From an uncultured Sphingomonas sp. (GTDB lineage: Bacteria > Pseudomonadota > Alphaproteobacteria > Sphingomonadales > Sphingomonadaceae), in contig CAJYOI010000017.1 in assembly GCA_913776045.1 (NCBI GenBank), forward strand, positions 1 to 64,000: 64,000 nucleotides of DNA. Reading direction: 5' to 3'. Positions 63,577-64,000 of this stretch are shown here, piece after piece. Each line of letters opens with the position of its first letter. Position 1 is the stretch's first letter. Both the position numbers and the translations under genes were made by a program. A model generated the notes under the pieces. That model worked only from the letters and a program-made list of their open reading frames with translations. It did not search any database and was not told the origin of the DNA.

Positions 63577-64000
63577 GAGAGTCTTCCTTCGAGGGCGGTG
63601 ATCTGGGATTCGGAATAGCCGAGCGCGGCAAGAACGGTGCGGGTGTCGGCGCCGGGCGCGGAGGCGGCGTGGGCGGGGGCGGTGTCCCCCAGCCGCACGG
63701 GGCTGCCGATCTGGCGGGCGGTGCCTCCGCCGGGCAAGGCGACGTCGATCGCCATGCCGCGTGCGACGTTGTGCGGATCGTCGAGCGCCTCGGCGATCGT
63801 CAGGACCGGCGCATATTGCGTGCCGGCGCGCTCGAAGATGCCGAGCCATTCGTCGCGTGGCCGGGTCGCGATCCGCTCGGCGATGCGCGCCTTCATCTCG
63901 GCCCAACCGGCGCGGTCCATCTGGCGGTCGGCCAGCTCGGGCAGGCTGATCGCCTCGACAAACAGCCGCCAATAGCGCGGCTCCATGTCGGTGGTCACGA
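63573..64000 (-). CDS. Second CaiB/BaiF CoA-transferase, 5' end outside window
   Basis: The frame is open at the window end and gives the C-terminal 140 or so residues of a class III CoA-transferase of the racemase-like (AMACR) kind: TDMEPRYWRLFVEAISLP, then RPRDEWLGIFERAGTQYAPV and DDPHNVARGMAI. The catalytic Asp lies outside the window. Its stop overlaps the GTG of the other CaiB gene. The operon continues to the right. Confidence 0.85.
   Translation of the reverse strand, partial: VTTDMEPRYWRLFVEAISLPELADRQMDRAGWAEMKARIAERIATRPRDEWLGIFERAGTQYAPVLTIAEALDDPHNVARGMAIDVALPGGGTARQIGSPVRLGDTAPAHAASAPGADTRTVLAALGYSESQITALEGRLS

Noticed and set aside
1-64000. tRNA, rRNA, CRISPR arrays and PEP-CTERM tails
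   Set aside because: Looked for by eye on both strands and none was convincing; a covariance or profile search would be needed to exclude them fully.

Overview
The window looks like chromosomal DNA of a high-GC alphaproteobacterium, most likely Sphingomonas or a close sphingomonad. Reasons: a full exosortase A (XrtA/PEP-CTERM) exopolysaccharide locus in the order usual for sphingomonads, large TonB-dependent receptors next to catabolic genes, and the palindromic intergenic repeats common in that group. This is inferred from gene content; no rRNA, tRNA or CRISPR array was seen.

Layout. 1-930: IS5-type transposase cut by the window edge. 1167-19126: XrtA locus. It has two alpha/beta hydrolases and an acyl carrier protein on the minus strand, and divergently an acyl-CoA ligase and a PLP decarboxylase. 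A long plus-strand operon follows: export lipoprotein, chain-length protein, tyrosine autokinase, outer-membrane protein, ATPase, deacetylase, FemAB-like protein, glycosyltransferase, XrtA-EpsI fusion, asparagine-synthase-like amidotransferase. 19166-31785: housekeeping and accessory genes: HAD hydrolase, isovaleryl-CoA dehydrogenase, a hybrid histidine kinase leading into fdhD-mobA, a SorAB-like sulfite dehydrogenase pair, and an EmrAB/OMF-type efflux operon with a convergent TetR gene. 31859-35323: katE between decayed IS5 pieces and a beta-barrel remnant. 35555-39979: GGDEF-EAL protein, cupredoxin, DUF3034 protein and an apparently exported truncated hemoglobin. 39980-42920: scar region with a frameshifted recombinase, a stop-interrupted IS91 transposase and a glycoside hydrolase 92 remnant.

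42970-64000 is the most interesting part. It looks like a LacI-controlled catabolic island: MmgE/PrpD protein, four apparently exported alpha/beta hydrolases (including tannase-like and CocE-like), a P450 lacking the usual I-helix acid-alcohol pair, a CapA-like metallophosphatase, a DMT-type permease, two paralogous TonB receptors, two CaiB/BaiF CoA-transferases, and a 775-residue protein that joins two 2-hydroxyacyl-CoA-dehydratase-like halves but lacks all the cluster-binding cysteines. A perfect 14-bp palindrome lies between lacI and the P450 gene, and a 12/14 match lies at the start of the MmgE/PrpD gene. Inferred model: receptors import an ester-rich natural product, exported esterases cut it, the P450 oxidises a piece, and the CoA-transferases with the dehydratase-like protein process a hydroxy acid. 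The substrate is unknown.
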